From NCBI GenBank assembly GCA_945971755.1, contig CAMFPJ010000001.1, positions 1 to 38,056 on the forward strand: 38,056 bases of DNA. The letters run 5' to 3'. The notes under the pieces were generated by a model, which saw only the letters and a list, made by a program, of their open reading frames with translations, ran no database searches and was not told the DNA's origin. Source of the stretch: an uncultured Clostridia bacterium. GTDB taxonomy: Bacteria > Bacillota > Clostridia > Oscillospirales > Acutalibacteraceae. Both the position numbers and the translations under genes were made by a program. Shown in pieces: positions 30,595 through 38,056 of this stretch. How positions within the stretch are numbered: the first letter of the stretch is position 1; the number at the start of each line of letters is the position of its first letter.

Positions 30595-31457
30595 TTTTTA
30601 CCTCCGGTGACCATTGTACCTGCGCCCTCGTCGGTAAGCAACTCCATAAGAATTGAGTGCGGCACTCTGCCGTCCATAATAATGACGTTTTTAACACCCT
30701 TGTTTATTGCCTCAACACAGCAGTCAACCTTGGGAATCATACCGCCGGCAATTACTCCCTCTGCCTTGAGTTTTTCCGCTTCTTCCACGGTAAGCTCGGG
30801 AATAAGTGTTGACGGGTCGTCTTTAACCTTCAAAACGCCGTCAATATCAGTCATCATAATAAGTCTTTCTGCTGAGAGAGCCCCCGCAATAAAAGCAGCG
30901 GCAGTATCACCGTTAATATTATAGGTATTGCCTTTTCTGTCACATCCGACAGTTGAAATAACAGGGATATAGCCTTTTTCCAAAAGGTCTTTGACGGGAC
31001 TTATGTGAATTTTAGTGATTTCACCTACATAGCCCAAACGGTTATCTTTCATTTTAGCCTCAATCAGCCTGCCGTCTAACCCCGAAATACCCATTGCATT
31101 GCCGCCGTTCATTTGAATAAGGTTAACAAGCGATTTATTAACCTTACCTGCAAGCACCATTTCAACTATATCAACGGTTTCCTTGTCGGTAATTCTGAGT
31201 CCGTCAACAAACTCTGCCTTTTTGCCGAGTCTGTTCATTAAATCGTTAATTTCGGGTCCTCCGCCGTGAACAAGAACAACCTTAACACCGATGAGCCATA
31301 AAAGAACCAAATCTTCCATAACCTGTTTTTTAAGTTGTTCGTTAATCATTGCATTTCCGCCGTATTTGACTACAACTACCTTGCCCACATAGCGCTTAAT
31401 GTAAGGGAGGGCTTGTGTTAAAACCTCGGCACGCTGTGCATTTGAAAAATTTTCCAT
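30591..31457 (-). CDS. argB: acetylglutamate kinase
   Basis: A 288-residue amino-acid kinase, standard length for the feedback-sensitive type. It phosphorylates N-acetylglutamate. VVVKYGGNAM (near 28-37), VLVHGGGPEIN (glycine-rich), VDGLRIT and the C-terminal INGDTAAAFIAGAL are the ATP and substrate sites. The N-terminal helix (AEVLTQALPYIKRYVGK) is the one found in arginine-inhibited hexameric enzymes. It starts 18 nt after argJ and overlaps argD by 4 bp. Confidence 0.95.
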   Translation of the reverse strand: MENFSNAQRAEVLTQALPYIKRYVGKVVVVKYGGNAMINEQLKKQVMEDLVLLWLIGVKVVLVHGGGPEINDLMNRLGKKAEFVDGLRITDKETVDIVEMVLAGKVNKSLVNLIQMNGGNAMGISGLDGRLIEAKMKDNRLGYVGEITKIHISPVKDLLEKGYIPVISTVGCDRKGNTYNINGDTAAAFIAGALSAERLIMMTDIDGVLKVKDDPSTLIPELTVEEAEKLKAEGVIAGGMIPKVDCCVEAINKGVKNVIIMDGRVPHSILMELLTDEGAGTMVTGGKK

Positions 31458-31475
31458 TATTTTGCCTCCAGAAAA

Positions 31476-32690
31476 TCAGGTGCGATAATCACCGTTTATT
31501 TTAACATAATCGTATGTTAAATCGCAACCCCAAGCGGTAGATTTTTCTTCACCGTCATTGAGCGACACTAAAATTTCAATTTCTTTCTCAAGCAAAATTT
31601 CTTTTGCTTTTTCTTCTGAAAAATCTACGCCTGCACCGTTACGGCAAACCTCAATTTCGCCTTTCGGGCTTCTGAAGCTGACGCCGATTTTTGTAACGTC
31701 AACGGGAGCGCCGCTGTAACCTATTGCACACAGCACCCTGCCCCAGTTTGCGTCTGCACCGAACATAGCGGCTTTAAGAAGACTTGAACAAATAACACTT
31801 TTGGCAACTGTTTTGGCAATTTCCACGGTTTTTGCGCCCGTTACGCTGCATTCAAGCATTTTTGTTGCACCCTCGCCGTCACCTGCAATCATTTTGCAAA
31901 GATGAACGGTTACCGTGTTAAGCGCTTTCATAAATTCATCAAAATCAGCATTTTCTTCCGTAATTTCTTTATTTCCTGCCATACCGTTTGCAAGAACCGT
32001 TACCATATCGTTAGTTGATGTGTCACCGTCAACACTAACCATATTAAATGTGTTTGCAATGTCGCTTGAAAGTGCTTTAGAAAGCATTTCGCTTGAAATT
32101 GCGGCGTCAGTGGTAATGAACACAAGCATTGTTGCCATGTTTGGGTGAATCATACCGCTGCCCTTTGCAATACCGCCGATTTTACAGATTTTTCCGCCAA
32201 CGCTGAACTGAACCGCAACCTCTTTCATCACCGTATCCGTTGTCATAATACCTTCTGCGGCATCAGCACCTCCGTTTGCGGAAAGTGATTTGTGAAGTTC
32301 GGGAATGCCTTTTGCTATGGGCTCAATGTCAAGCACCTGACCGATTACACCCGTTGAAGCAACAACAACATCAGATGCGGAAATTCCGAGTTCTTTGGCG
32401 GTAAGCTCGCTCATCTGCTCAGCAATTTCAATACCGTTTGCGTTGCAAGTGTTAGCGTTGCCGCTGTTGCAGATTACTGCCTGTGCAAAGCCGTCTGCAA
32501 TATGATTCTTGGTAACCGTAAGCGGAGCGCCTTTAACAAGGTTTGTTGTGTAAACTGCCGCAGCAGTTGCTCTTTTCTCACTGAAAATAAGCGCTAAATC
32601 TTTTTTACCCTTATTTTTGCGAATTCCGCAGTGAACTCCGCTTGCCTTAAAACCCTGTGCGGCGCAAACACCGCCTGATATAATCTCCAC
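31476..32690 (-). CDS. argJ: bifunctional ornithine acetyltransferase / N-acetylglutamate synthase
   Basis: A 404-residue precursor that cleaves itself at the conserved KGSGMIHPNMATML site (Ala186-Thr187) into two chains, Thr187 becoming the N-terminal nucleophile. It recycles the acetyl group between N-acetylornithine and glutamate, and if bifunctional also starts the pathway from acetyl-CoA. STGVIGQ lies near 112-118. The presence of argJ with no argE or argA indicates the cyclic (acetyl-recycling) arginine pathway. It lies 4 nt after argC. Confidence 0.95.
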   Translation of the reverse strand: MEIISGGVCAAQGFKASGVHCGIRKNKGKKDLALIFSEKRATAAAVYTTNLVKGAPLTVTKNHIADGFAQAVICNSGNANTCNANGIEIAEQMSELTAKELGISASDVVVASTGVIGQVLDIEPIAKGIPELHKSLSANGGADAAEGIMTTDTVMKEVAVQFSVGGKICKIGGIAKGSGMIHPNMATMLVFITTDAAISSEMLSKALSSDIANTFNMVSVDGDTSTNDMVTVLANGMAGNKEITEENADFDEFMKALNTVTVHLCKMIAGDGEGATKMLECSVTGAKTVEIAKTVAKSVICSSLLKAAMFGADANWGRVLCAIGYSGAPVDVTKIGVSFRSPKGEIEVCRNGAGVDFSEEKAKEILLEKEIEILVSLNDGEEKSTAWGCDLTYDYVKINGDYRT

Positions 32691-32694
32691 TGTT

Positions 32695-33621
32695 TTATCC
32701 TCCTATGTTAAGTCCGGTTGTTTCATCAATACCGAGTACTATGTTCATATTTTGAATTGCCGCCCCCGAAGCACCTTTACCTAAATTGTCAAATCGGGAA
32801 ACAAGCATTATTCTGTCATTATTACCGAAAACGCTGATTTCCATATCATCACGTCCCGAGAATTTTGAGGCTGAAAGAAAACCGTTTTCGTCAGAGCTTT
32901 CGCAATATTTAATAAACTTGCCTGTGTAATACTCTTTGTAGGCATTTTTAATATCCTCAATAGTGCCGTTTATTTGAGATGCGGAAAGTTGAACTATGAC
33001 CTCCATACCCGAATAATAGCTCGACACTATCGGTGTGAAAAGAGGCAAGTTTGCAAGCCCGCAAATTTTGCTCATTTCAGGGAGATGCTTATGATTTTGC
33101 GTAAGCCCGTAAGAACGCGGAGCCAAAAAATCAACCTTATTTTCACCCTCATAGTCGGCAATCATTTTTTTGCCGCCTCCTGAATAGCCCGTTAGAGAAA
33201 AAGCAGAAACAATCAAGTCTTTCGGAATAATTCCCTTTCTTGTTAAAGGCTCGACTAATGATATAAAGCCGCTTGCGTGGCAACCGGGATTTGCCACTCT
33301 CTTTGCATTTTTTATTTTTTCTTTTTGCCCCTCAATTTCGGGTAATCCGTAAACCCAGCCATCTGTTGTTCTGTGAGCGGTTGAAGTGTCAATAATAACC
33401 GTTGTGTCATTTTCAAGCAGTGTTACTGCTTCTCTTGCGGCGTCATCCGGCAAGCACAAAAACGCAATGTCCGCTGAATTCAGCGCTTCTTTACGCGCGG
33501 TTATATCTTTTCTTTTATCGTCAGTGAGAATAATAAGTTCAAGGTCTTTTCTCTCTCCGAGTCTTTCGTAAATTCGAAGTCCCGTTGTGCCGGCACTTCC
33601 GTCAATAAATACCTTTGCCAT
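32695..33621 (-). CDS. argC: N-acetyl-gamma-glutamyl-phosphate reductase, short (type 2) form
   Basis: A 308-residue NADPH-dependent reductase. DGSAGTTGLRIYERL (7-21) is the Rossmann glycine motif, NPGCHASGF (111-119) holds the nucleophile Cys114, and LTQNHKHLPE is the substrate loop. At 308 residues it belongs to the shorter ArgC type rather than the approximately 345-residue form common in Firmicutes. It reduces acetylglutamyl phosphate to the semialdehyde. It follows hisIE by only 12 nt without a terminator, which fuses the arg genes to the his operon. GAGAG precedes the ATG. Confidence 0.95.
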   Translation of the reverse strand: MAKVFIDGSAGTTGLRIYERLGERKDLELIILTDDKRKDITARKEALNSADIAFLCLPDDAAREAVTLLENDTTVIIDTSTAHRTTDGWVYGLPEIEGQKEKIKNAKRVANPGCHASGFISLVEPLTRKGIIPKDLIVSAFSLTGYSGGGKKMIADYEGENKVDFLAPRSYGLTQNHKHLPEMSKICGLANLPLFTPIVSSYYSGMEVIVQLSASQINGTIEDIKNAYKEYYTGKFIKYCESSDENGFLSASKFSGRDDMEISVFGNNDRIMLVSRFDNLGKGASGAAIQNMNIVLGIDETTGLNIGG

Positions 33622-33633
33622 TTTCCGTCTCTC

Positions 33634-34284
33634 TTATTTTGTCATTTTCTCTTGCTTAACCTTGTGGTCAATAACGTGACGTGACGCAAGCTCTTTGTGA
33701 ATATCTTCAAGAGAAATGCCTGCCTCAATCATAAGTACCATTACGTGATAAGCAAGGTCTGCAATTTCATAGATTGTTTCTGCCTTGTCTTGTTCTTTTG
33801 CCGCAATAATAACTTCGGTACTCTCTTCACCGACCTTTTTAAGAATTTTGTCAAGACCCTTTTCAAAAAGATAGGTTGTGTATGAGCCTTCTTTTTTCTC
33901 TGTTTTTCTTCCCTTAATAAGTTCCATAAGTCCCTCATAAGAGAATTCGTGAAGTTCGTCACTCTCATAAACTTTATCGTTAAAGCAAGAAAATGTGCCT
34001 GTGTGGCAAGCGGGGCCGTCCGGCTCAACCATAACTACAAGTGCGTCCTTGTCGCAATCTGCGGTGATTGAAACAACGTGCTGGTAATTTCCGCTTGTTT
34101 CGCCTTTAAGCCAAAGTTCTTTTCGGGAGCGACTCCAAAAACAGGTTAAACCTTTCTCCATTGTTATTTTAAGACTTTCCCTGTTCATGTAAGCGAGTGT
34201 TAAAACCTTTTTGCTGACACTGTCAACAACTATCGCAGGTATAAGCCCCTTTTCGTCAAATTTAAGTTCATCAATATTTATCAT
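33634..34284 (-). CDS. hisIE: bifunctional phosphoribosyl-AMP cyclohydrolase / phosphoribosyl-ATP diphosphatase
   Basis: A 216-residue fusion. Residues 1-110 are the HisI cyclohydrolase (LAYMNRES, CFWSRSRKELWLKGETSGN, ADCDKDALVV, CHTGTFSCF zinc/Mg sites). Residues 120-216 are the HisE pyrophosphohydrolase (EESTEVIIAAKEQD, YEIADLAYHVMVLM). It catalyses steps 2 and 3 of histidine synthesis. GGAG precedes the ATG, 3 nt after hisF. It is last of the his genes before argC. Confidence 0.95.
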   Translation of the reverse strand: MINIDELKFDEKGLIPAIVVDSVSKKVLTLAYMNRESLKITMEKGLTCFWSRSRKELWLKGETSGNYQHVVSITADCDKDALVVMVEPDGPACHTGTFSCFNDKVYESDELHEFSYEGLMELIKGRKTEKKEGSYTTYLFEKGLDKILKKVGEESTEVIIAAKEQDKAETIYEIADLAYHVMVLMIEAGISLEDIHKELASRHVIDHKVKQEKMTK

Positions 34285-34287
34285 AAT

Positions 34288-35046
34288 TTATCTCCTAACG
34301 GGAATATTTGCTTTTGCCATTTCTTCTTTAAGCTCTTTAATTTTAACTTCACCGAAATGGAAAATTGAAGCCGCAAGACCTGCGTCAACTTTCGGAAGTG
34401 CATTGAAAAGAGTAATAAAGTCTTCTGTTTTACCTGCACCGCCCGAGGCAATTACCGGCACGGAAACAGCATCGCAAACCGCACCGAGCATTTCAAGGTC
34501 AAATCCCCCTTTAACGCCGTCTGTATCAATTGAATTTACTACAATTTCACCTGCGCCGTTACTTACGCATTTTTTTATCCAGCTTATAGCCTCAATGCCT
34601 GTGTCTTCTCTGCCGCCCTTGGCGAACACTCTGAAGCTTCCGTCAACCCTTTTTACATCAACGGAGAGCACAACACATTGGTCACCGTAAAGCTTAGCCG
34701 CCTCTAAAACAAGGCTCGGGTTTTTAATTGCGCCCGAATTAACGCTTACTTTGTCAGCGCCGCATTTAAGCACTCGGTCAAAGTCCTCTACTGTGTTTAT
34801 TCCGCCGCCGACAGTTAAAGGAATAAACACACGGCTTGCTGTTTCTCTTAAAATATCAGTAAAAAGCTTTCTTCCGTCACTTGAAGCGGTAATGTCGTAA
34901 AACACTAATTCGTCAGCACCGCAAGAGGAATAATACTCCGCAAGTGTAACCGGTGAGGAAACATCCTTTAGCCCCTCAAAATTAACGCCTTTTACTACTC
35001 TGCCGTCACGCACGTCAAGGCAGGGAATGATTCGTTTTGTTATCAT
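34288..35046 (-). CDS. hisF: imidazole glycerol phosphate synthase, cyclase subunit
   Basis: A 252-residue TIM barrel, standard length. With HisH it makes imidazole glycerol phosphate and AICAR from PRFAR and ammonia. RIIPCLDVRDGRVVKGVNF (5-23) with catalytic Asp11, PLTVGGGINT, GADKVSVNSGA, INSIDTDGVKGGFD-type loop (catalytic Asp near 130) and PVIASGGAGK are visible. It overlaps hisA by 4 bp. Confidence 0.95.
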   Translation of the reverse strand: MITKRIIPCLDVRDGRVVKGVNFEGLKDVSSPVTLAEYYSSCGADELVFYDITASSDGRKLFTDILRETASRVFIPLTVGGGINTVEDFDRVLKCGADKVSVNSGAIKNPSLVLEAAKLYGDQCVVLSVDVKRVDGSFRVFAKGGREDTGIEAISWIKKCVSNGAGEIVVNSIDTDGVKGGFDLEMLGAVCDAVSVPVIASGGAGKTEDFITLFNALPKVDAGLAASIFHFGEVKIKELKEEMAKANIPVRR

Positions 35047-35756
35047 TTTGCCACCTCGATTGCTTCTTTAAGATTTATGTCGCCTGTGTAATAGGCCTTA
35101 CCGATTATTGCGCCGTAAGTATTTCGCTGTGCAAGTTTTTTAACATCATCTATTGATGAAACACCGCCCGAAGCAATAATCTGCATACTGAATTTTTCCA
35201 TAAGTTCTTTATACAACTCGTGGTTTGTACCTTTCATGGCACCGTCTTTTGAAATGTCGGTGCAAATAAGAGTTTTAACACCTATATTTTGCATCTGCTC
35301 CGCAAAATGAAAGGCCGTTATTTCGCTTTTTTCCGTCCAGCCCTTAATTGCTACAAAACCGTCTTTAATGTCAATTCCGACTGCAATTTTGTCGCCGTAT
35401 TTTTTCACAGCTTTTTCTGCAAAGCCCTCGCTTTTAACTGCCGCGGTGCCGAGTATTACTCTGTCAAGCCCTGCGGATATGTATTTGTCAACGGTTTCCA
35501 TATCTCGAATTCCGCCGCCTACTTCACAGAAAAGTCCGCCCGCTTTTTTAATAGCCAAAACAGTTTCAAAATTCGGTGTTGTGCCGTTTTTTGCGCCCTC
35601 CAAATCAACAATGTGCATGTGAGTCGCACCCTGTTTTTTGAATTCTTCCGCTATTTCGGGCGGGTTTTCGCTGTAAACCGTCATTTGATTGTAATCGCCT
35701 TTGTAAAGGCGAACTGCTTTACCATTAAAAATATCTATTGCAGGGTAAATTAACAT
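35043..35756 (-). CDS. hisA: phosphoribosylformimino-5-aminoimidazole carboxamide ribotide isomerase
   Basis: A 237-residue TIM barrel that performs the Amadori isomerisation of ProFAR to PRFAR. PAIDIFNGKAVRLYKGDYNQ contains the catalytic Asp8, HIVDLEGAKNG and EVGGGIRDME are phosphate-site loops, and CTDISKDGAMKG carries the second catalytic Asp. It overlaps hisH by 7 bp and hisF by 4 bp, in the usual H-A-F order. Confidence 0.95.
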   Translation of the reverse strand: MLIYPAIDIFNGKAVRLYKGDYNQMTVYSENPPEIAEEFKKQGATHMHIVDLEGAKNGTTPNFETVLAIKKAGGLFCEVGGGIRDMETVDKYISAGLDRVILGTAAVKSEGFAEKAVKKYGDKIAVGIDIKDGFVAIKGWTEKSEITAFHFAEQMQNIGVKTLICTDISKDGAMKGTNHELYKELMEKFSMQIIASGGVSSIDDVKKLAQRNTYGAIIGKAYYTGDINLKEAIEVAK

Positions 35757-36376
35757 AAATCTCCCTCCAATTCTGAAAACGCTTTAAGTATTTTAAGTCC
35801 TACATCTCCGCTTTTTTCGGGGTGGAACTGACACCCAAATACATTTTTGTTCTGGACCGACGCCGTAAGCTCTGTGCCGTATTCTGCCGTGCTGACTGTA
35901 TAATTCTCGCAGTCCGCTGCATAAAAGGAGTGAACAAAATAAACGAAATCACCGTTATTTATATATTTGTTAATGGGGCTGTCTTTTTTGAAATCAAGTG
36001 CATTCCAGCCAATGTGCGGAATTTTTAAGTCTTTCGGTATTACATCGGAAATCGGCCTGACAGTACCGGGAATAAGACCTAAGCCATTGTGCTCGCCGTA
36101 CTCATAACTCTTATCAAAAAGAAGCTGCATTCCAAGGCAAATACCCATAATCGGCTTGCCTTTCCGGGCCTCATTTATTACTGCTTCGCCGAGCCCCGAC
36201 TGCAACAGTTTTTTTGCGGCATCCTCAAAGGCGCCCACACCGGGTAAAATTATCTTGTCTGCTTTTTCTATTTCAGCCTTATGCCCTGTTACTGTTACTT
36301 CGGCACCGATTGATGAAAATGAACTTTTAAGTGAGAAAAGATTACCTACTCCGTAATCTACTATTGCAATCATCAA
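35750..36376 (-). CDS. hisH: imidazole glycerol phosphate synthase, glutaminase subunit
   Basis: A 208-residue class I glutamine amidotransferase. The triad is intact: Cys80 in IMGICLGMQLL, His185 and Glu187 in CQFHPEKSGDVG. DYGVGNLFSL at the start and PGVGAF mark the family. It supplies ammonia to HisF. It overlaps hisB and hisA. It makes a useful contrast with the GatD-like protein at 18449-19156, which belongs to the same superfamily and lacks the Cys and His. Confidence 0.95.
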   Translation of the reverse strand: MMIAIVDYGVGNLFSLKSSFSSIGAEVTVTGHKAEIEKADKIILPGVGAFEDAAKKLLQSGLGEAVINEARKGKPIMGICLGMQLLFDKSYEYGEHNGLGLIPGTVRPISDVIPKDLKIPHIGWNALDFKKDSPINKYINNGDFVYFVHSFYAADCENYTVSTAEYGTELTASVQNKNVFGCQFHPEKSGDVGLKILKAFSELEGDLC

Positions 36377-36960
36377 AGAACTCCTTTTGTTGACGGAATT
36401 TCATCCTTGTATTCCGGGTTTATTTTTACTGCTTTTGAAATACTGCGTGCAGCGGACTTAAAAGCACCCTCGATAATGTGGTGAGAATTTCCGCCGGCAA
36501 GACTCTTTATGTGAAGTGTGCACTCCGCAGTTCTTACAAAGCCGAGCCAAAACTCTTTAACGAGCTCCGTGTCAAAATCGCCCACCTTTTCGGTTGGAAT
36601 TATAAGGTCATAGCCTAAATAACTTCTTCCCGAGAGGTCAACGGCAGTTAAAATCAAAGCTTCGTCCATAGGAAGAATTACGTCGCCGTATCTTTCAATG
36701 CCTTTTTTGTCACCTAACGCCTCTTTGAAAGCAGAGCCCAAGGCAATTCCGATATCCTCAACCGTGTGGTGGTAGTCAACATTTGTATCTCCCTTACATT
36801 CAACCGACAAATCAAATCTGCCGTGCTTTGCAAACAAAGTCAGCATGTGGTCAAGGAAGCCGCAACCTGAATTAATACTGCTCTCCCCTGTGCCGTCAAG
36901 GTTTAATGCGAGTTTGATTTTTGTTTCAGCTGTGTTTCTTTCTTTAGTTGAGGTTCTCAT
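36373..36960 (-). CDS. hisB: imidazoleglycerol-phosphate dehydratase
   Basis: A 195-residue monofunctional HisB, standard length, without the phosphatase domain of the enterobacterial fusion. Manganese and substrate motifs are GCGFLDHMLTLFAKHGRF, DYHHTVEDIGIALG and NSHHIIEGAFKSAARS. It dehydrates imidazole glycerol phosphate to imidazole acetol phosphate. A separate histidinol-phosphatase would be required, and none lies in the window. It overlaps hisC and hisH by 4 bp each. Confidence 0.95.
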   Translation of the reverse strand: MRTSTKERNTAETKIKLALNLDGTGESSINSGCGFLDHMLTLFAKHGRFDLSVECKGDTNVDYHHTVEDIGIALGSAFKEALGDKKGIERYGDVILPMDEALILTAVDLSGRSYLGYDLIIPTEKVGDFDTELVKEFWLGFVRTAECTLHIKSLAGGNSHHIIEGAFKSAARSISKAVKINPEYKDEIPSTKGVL

Positions 36961-38021
36961 TTTAACTCCTCCTTAATTTCTTTAACGGCACTGAATAACG
37001 CATCCATTTGCTCTTTTGTGCCGATCGTAATTCTGTTGTACCGTGAAAGTTTTTCCTTATCAAAATGGCGAACGAGAATACCTTTTTCTTTAAGCTTTAA
37101 GTAAAGGGTTTTACCGTCAATCCGGTCTGATTTTGCAAACACAAAATTTGCCTTTGAGTCAGTAACAGTAAATTCTAATTTTTTAAGCTCCGATTTTGTG
37201 TATTCACGAATTTTGATTATTTCTTTACAGTTATTTTCAAAGTATTCGTTATCAAGAAGCGCCCCAACGCCTGCCGCCATTGTCATACGGTTTACGTTAT
37301 AAGGGTTAGTAGAATATTTGACAGTGTTCAGATCACGGATAATATCTTCATTGGCAATTCCGAAGCCAAGACGGGCGCCTGCCATTGAGCGTGATTTTGA
37401 AAAGGTGCCCGTTACAAGCAAATTGTCATATTTATGAATTAAATTGACTGCGCTTTCCGTTCCGAAATCGACATAAGCCTCATCAATAACTACAATGTTG
37501 TCAGGGTTGCTCTTAATTATTTTTTCAATGTCGTCAAGCGAAAGAGCAAGTCCCGTGGGCGCATTTGGATTTGCAATAAACACCGTCTTGTTTACGTTGC
37601 AAAAACTGTTAACATCAACGGTAAAATCGTCATTTAACGGTATTTCCTCATACGGAACAAAATTGAGTTCCGCAAACACGGGGTAAAACCCGTAAGTTAT
37701 GTCAGGAAAAATTGCTCCGTTTTGTGCATCGCAAAATGCCGCAAAAGCAAAATTCAGCACTTCGTCACTGCCGTTTGTAAAAATAATTTCGTCTGTATTT
37801 ATTCCGAAATATTCTGCAGCTGTTTTTACTAAATCTCTGCATTCGGGATCGGAGTAAAGCTCTAAATGCTCAGTTTCTTTTTGTGCATATTCCTGCGCCT
37901 TTTTTGACGGCGGAAAGGGCGACTCATTAGTATTAAGTTTTATGTACTGCATTTCCTTTGGCTGTTCACCGGGGGTGTAAGGTACTAACGATTTATATTT
38001 TCCGCTGAAAAAACGGCTCAT
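36957..38021 (-). CDS. hisC: histidinol-phosphate aminotransferase
   Basis: A 354-residue class II (aspartate aminotransferase-fold I) PLP enzyme, usual length 350-370. It transaminates imidazole acetol phosphate with glutamate. YIKLNTNESPFPPS, FTNGSDEVLN, NPNAPTG, VIDEAYVDF and GTFSKSRSMAGARLGF (PLP Lys209) are all present. GGAGG lies 7 nt before the ATG. The start overlaps the stop of the preceding his gene (ATGA-type, TGA at 38018-38020), so both belong to the same operon. Confidence 0.95.
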   Translation of the reverse strand: MSRFFSGKYKSLVPYTPGEQPKEMQYIKLNTNESPFPPSKKAQEYAQKETEHLELYSDPECRDLVKTAAEYFGINTDEIIFTNGSDEVLNFAFAAFCDAQNGAIFPDITYGFYPVFAELNFVPYEEIPLNDDFTVDVNSFCNVNKTVFIANPNAPTGLALSLDDIEKIIKSNPDNIVVIDEAYVDFGTESAVNLIHKYDNLLVTGTFSKSRSMAGARLGFGIANEDIIRDLNTVKYSTNPYNVNRMTMAAGVGALLDNEYFENNCKEIIKIREYTKSELKKLEFTVTDSKANFVFAKSDRIDGKTLYLKLKEKGILVRHFDKEKLSRYNRITIGTKEQMDALFSAVKEIKEELK

Positions 38022-38056
38022 TTTTCGTCCTCCTCGGTACGAATTACTGCACTTCT
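38018..38056 (-). CDS. C-terminal end of the preceding his gene (probably histidinol dehydrogenase)
   Basis: Twelve residues (RSAVIRTEEDEK) and a TGA are visible, in frame and overlapping the hisC start by 3 nt, with the hisC SD inside them. The peptide fits the basic/acidic tail of HisD, and hisD normally precedes hisC in this order. The fragment alone cannot prove it. Confidence 0.45.
   Translation of the reverse strand, partial: RSAVIRTEEDEK

Noticed and set aside
1..38056. tRNA, rRNA, CRISPR, insertion sequence, prophage, riboswitch or T-box
   Set aside because: I looked for repeat arrays, transposase motifs, tRNA-like TTCGANTC arms and long structured leaders. Nothing reached a supportable level; the leader of the his-arg operon lies outside the window.

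Overview
The window looks like a piece of chromosome from a low-to-moderate-GC Gram-positive bacterium, most likely an anaerobic gut or rumen member of Clostridia (Oscillospiraceae/Ruminococcaceae-like). The reasons are strong Shine-Dalgarno sites (GGAGG, sometimes GGGGG), textbook sigma-A promoters, a secreted leucine-rich-repeat protein with dockerin-type calcium repeats, Clostridia-type DUF families, and MurT/GatD cell-wall genes. This taxonomic placement is inference. Almost every gene lies on the minus strand. I see no tRNA, rRNA, CRISPR array, phage or insertion sequence.

Layout from left to right. 1-2.55 kb: a gene leaving the left edge; a two-gene membrane-protein operon (DUF5058 plus partner); a divergent Cof-type HAD phosphatase. 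2.7-6.8 kb: a minus-strand operon of a secreted LRR/dockerin protein, dipeptidase PepD and tripeptidase PepT. 6.85-11.6 kb: a hexuronate/mannonate operon (histidine phosphatase, uxuA, SDR-type uxuB, small membrane protein, kdgK, eda). It converts fructuronate/mannonate through KDG and KDPG to pyruvate and glyceraldehyde-3-phosphate, with a divergent XRE regulator beside it. 12.3-18.3 kb: an operon of rlmB, a 952-aa degenerate P-type-ATPase-like membrane protein, an MgtC-family gene, trmN6 and rsmI. 18.4-22.1 kb: a wall-related operon of a surface cysteine-peptidase-like protein, MurT and a GatD that lacks its catalytic residues. 22.1-25.6 kb: single genes (DUF6514-like, alpha/beta hydrolase, amidohydrolase, TspO) and an XRE gene remnant. 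25.6-28.4 kb: MATE exporter, RlmI-like methyltransferase and an unrecognised 54-aa protein. 28.4-38 kb: one unbroken histidine-arginine biosynthetic supraoperon (end of a his gene, hisC-B-H-A-F-IE, then argC-J-B-D-F).

The most interesting items are: (1) the catalytically degenerate P1-type ATPase-like protein with a ~390-residue acidic N-terminal extension, joined stop-to-start with MgtC; (2) the MurT/GatD pair whose GatD has lost both its Cys nucleophile and its His, co-transcribed with a membrane-anchored papain-like protein; (3) the two-state-capable leader with a six-residue ORF before eda; (4) the fused his-arg operon; (5) a 19-bp near-perfect palindrome beside a perfect-consensus promoter. 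Promoters and terminators were read by eye from sequence patterns, and protein families were assigned by recognised motifs without any database search.
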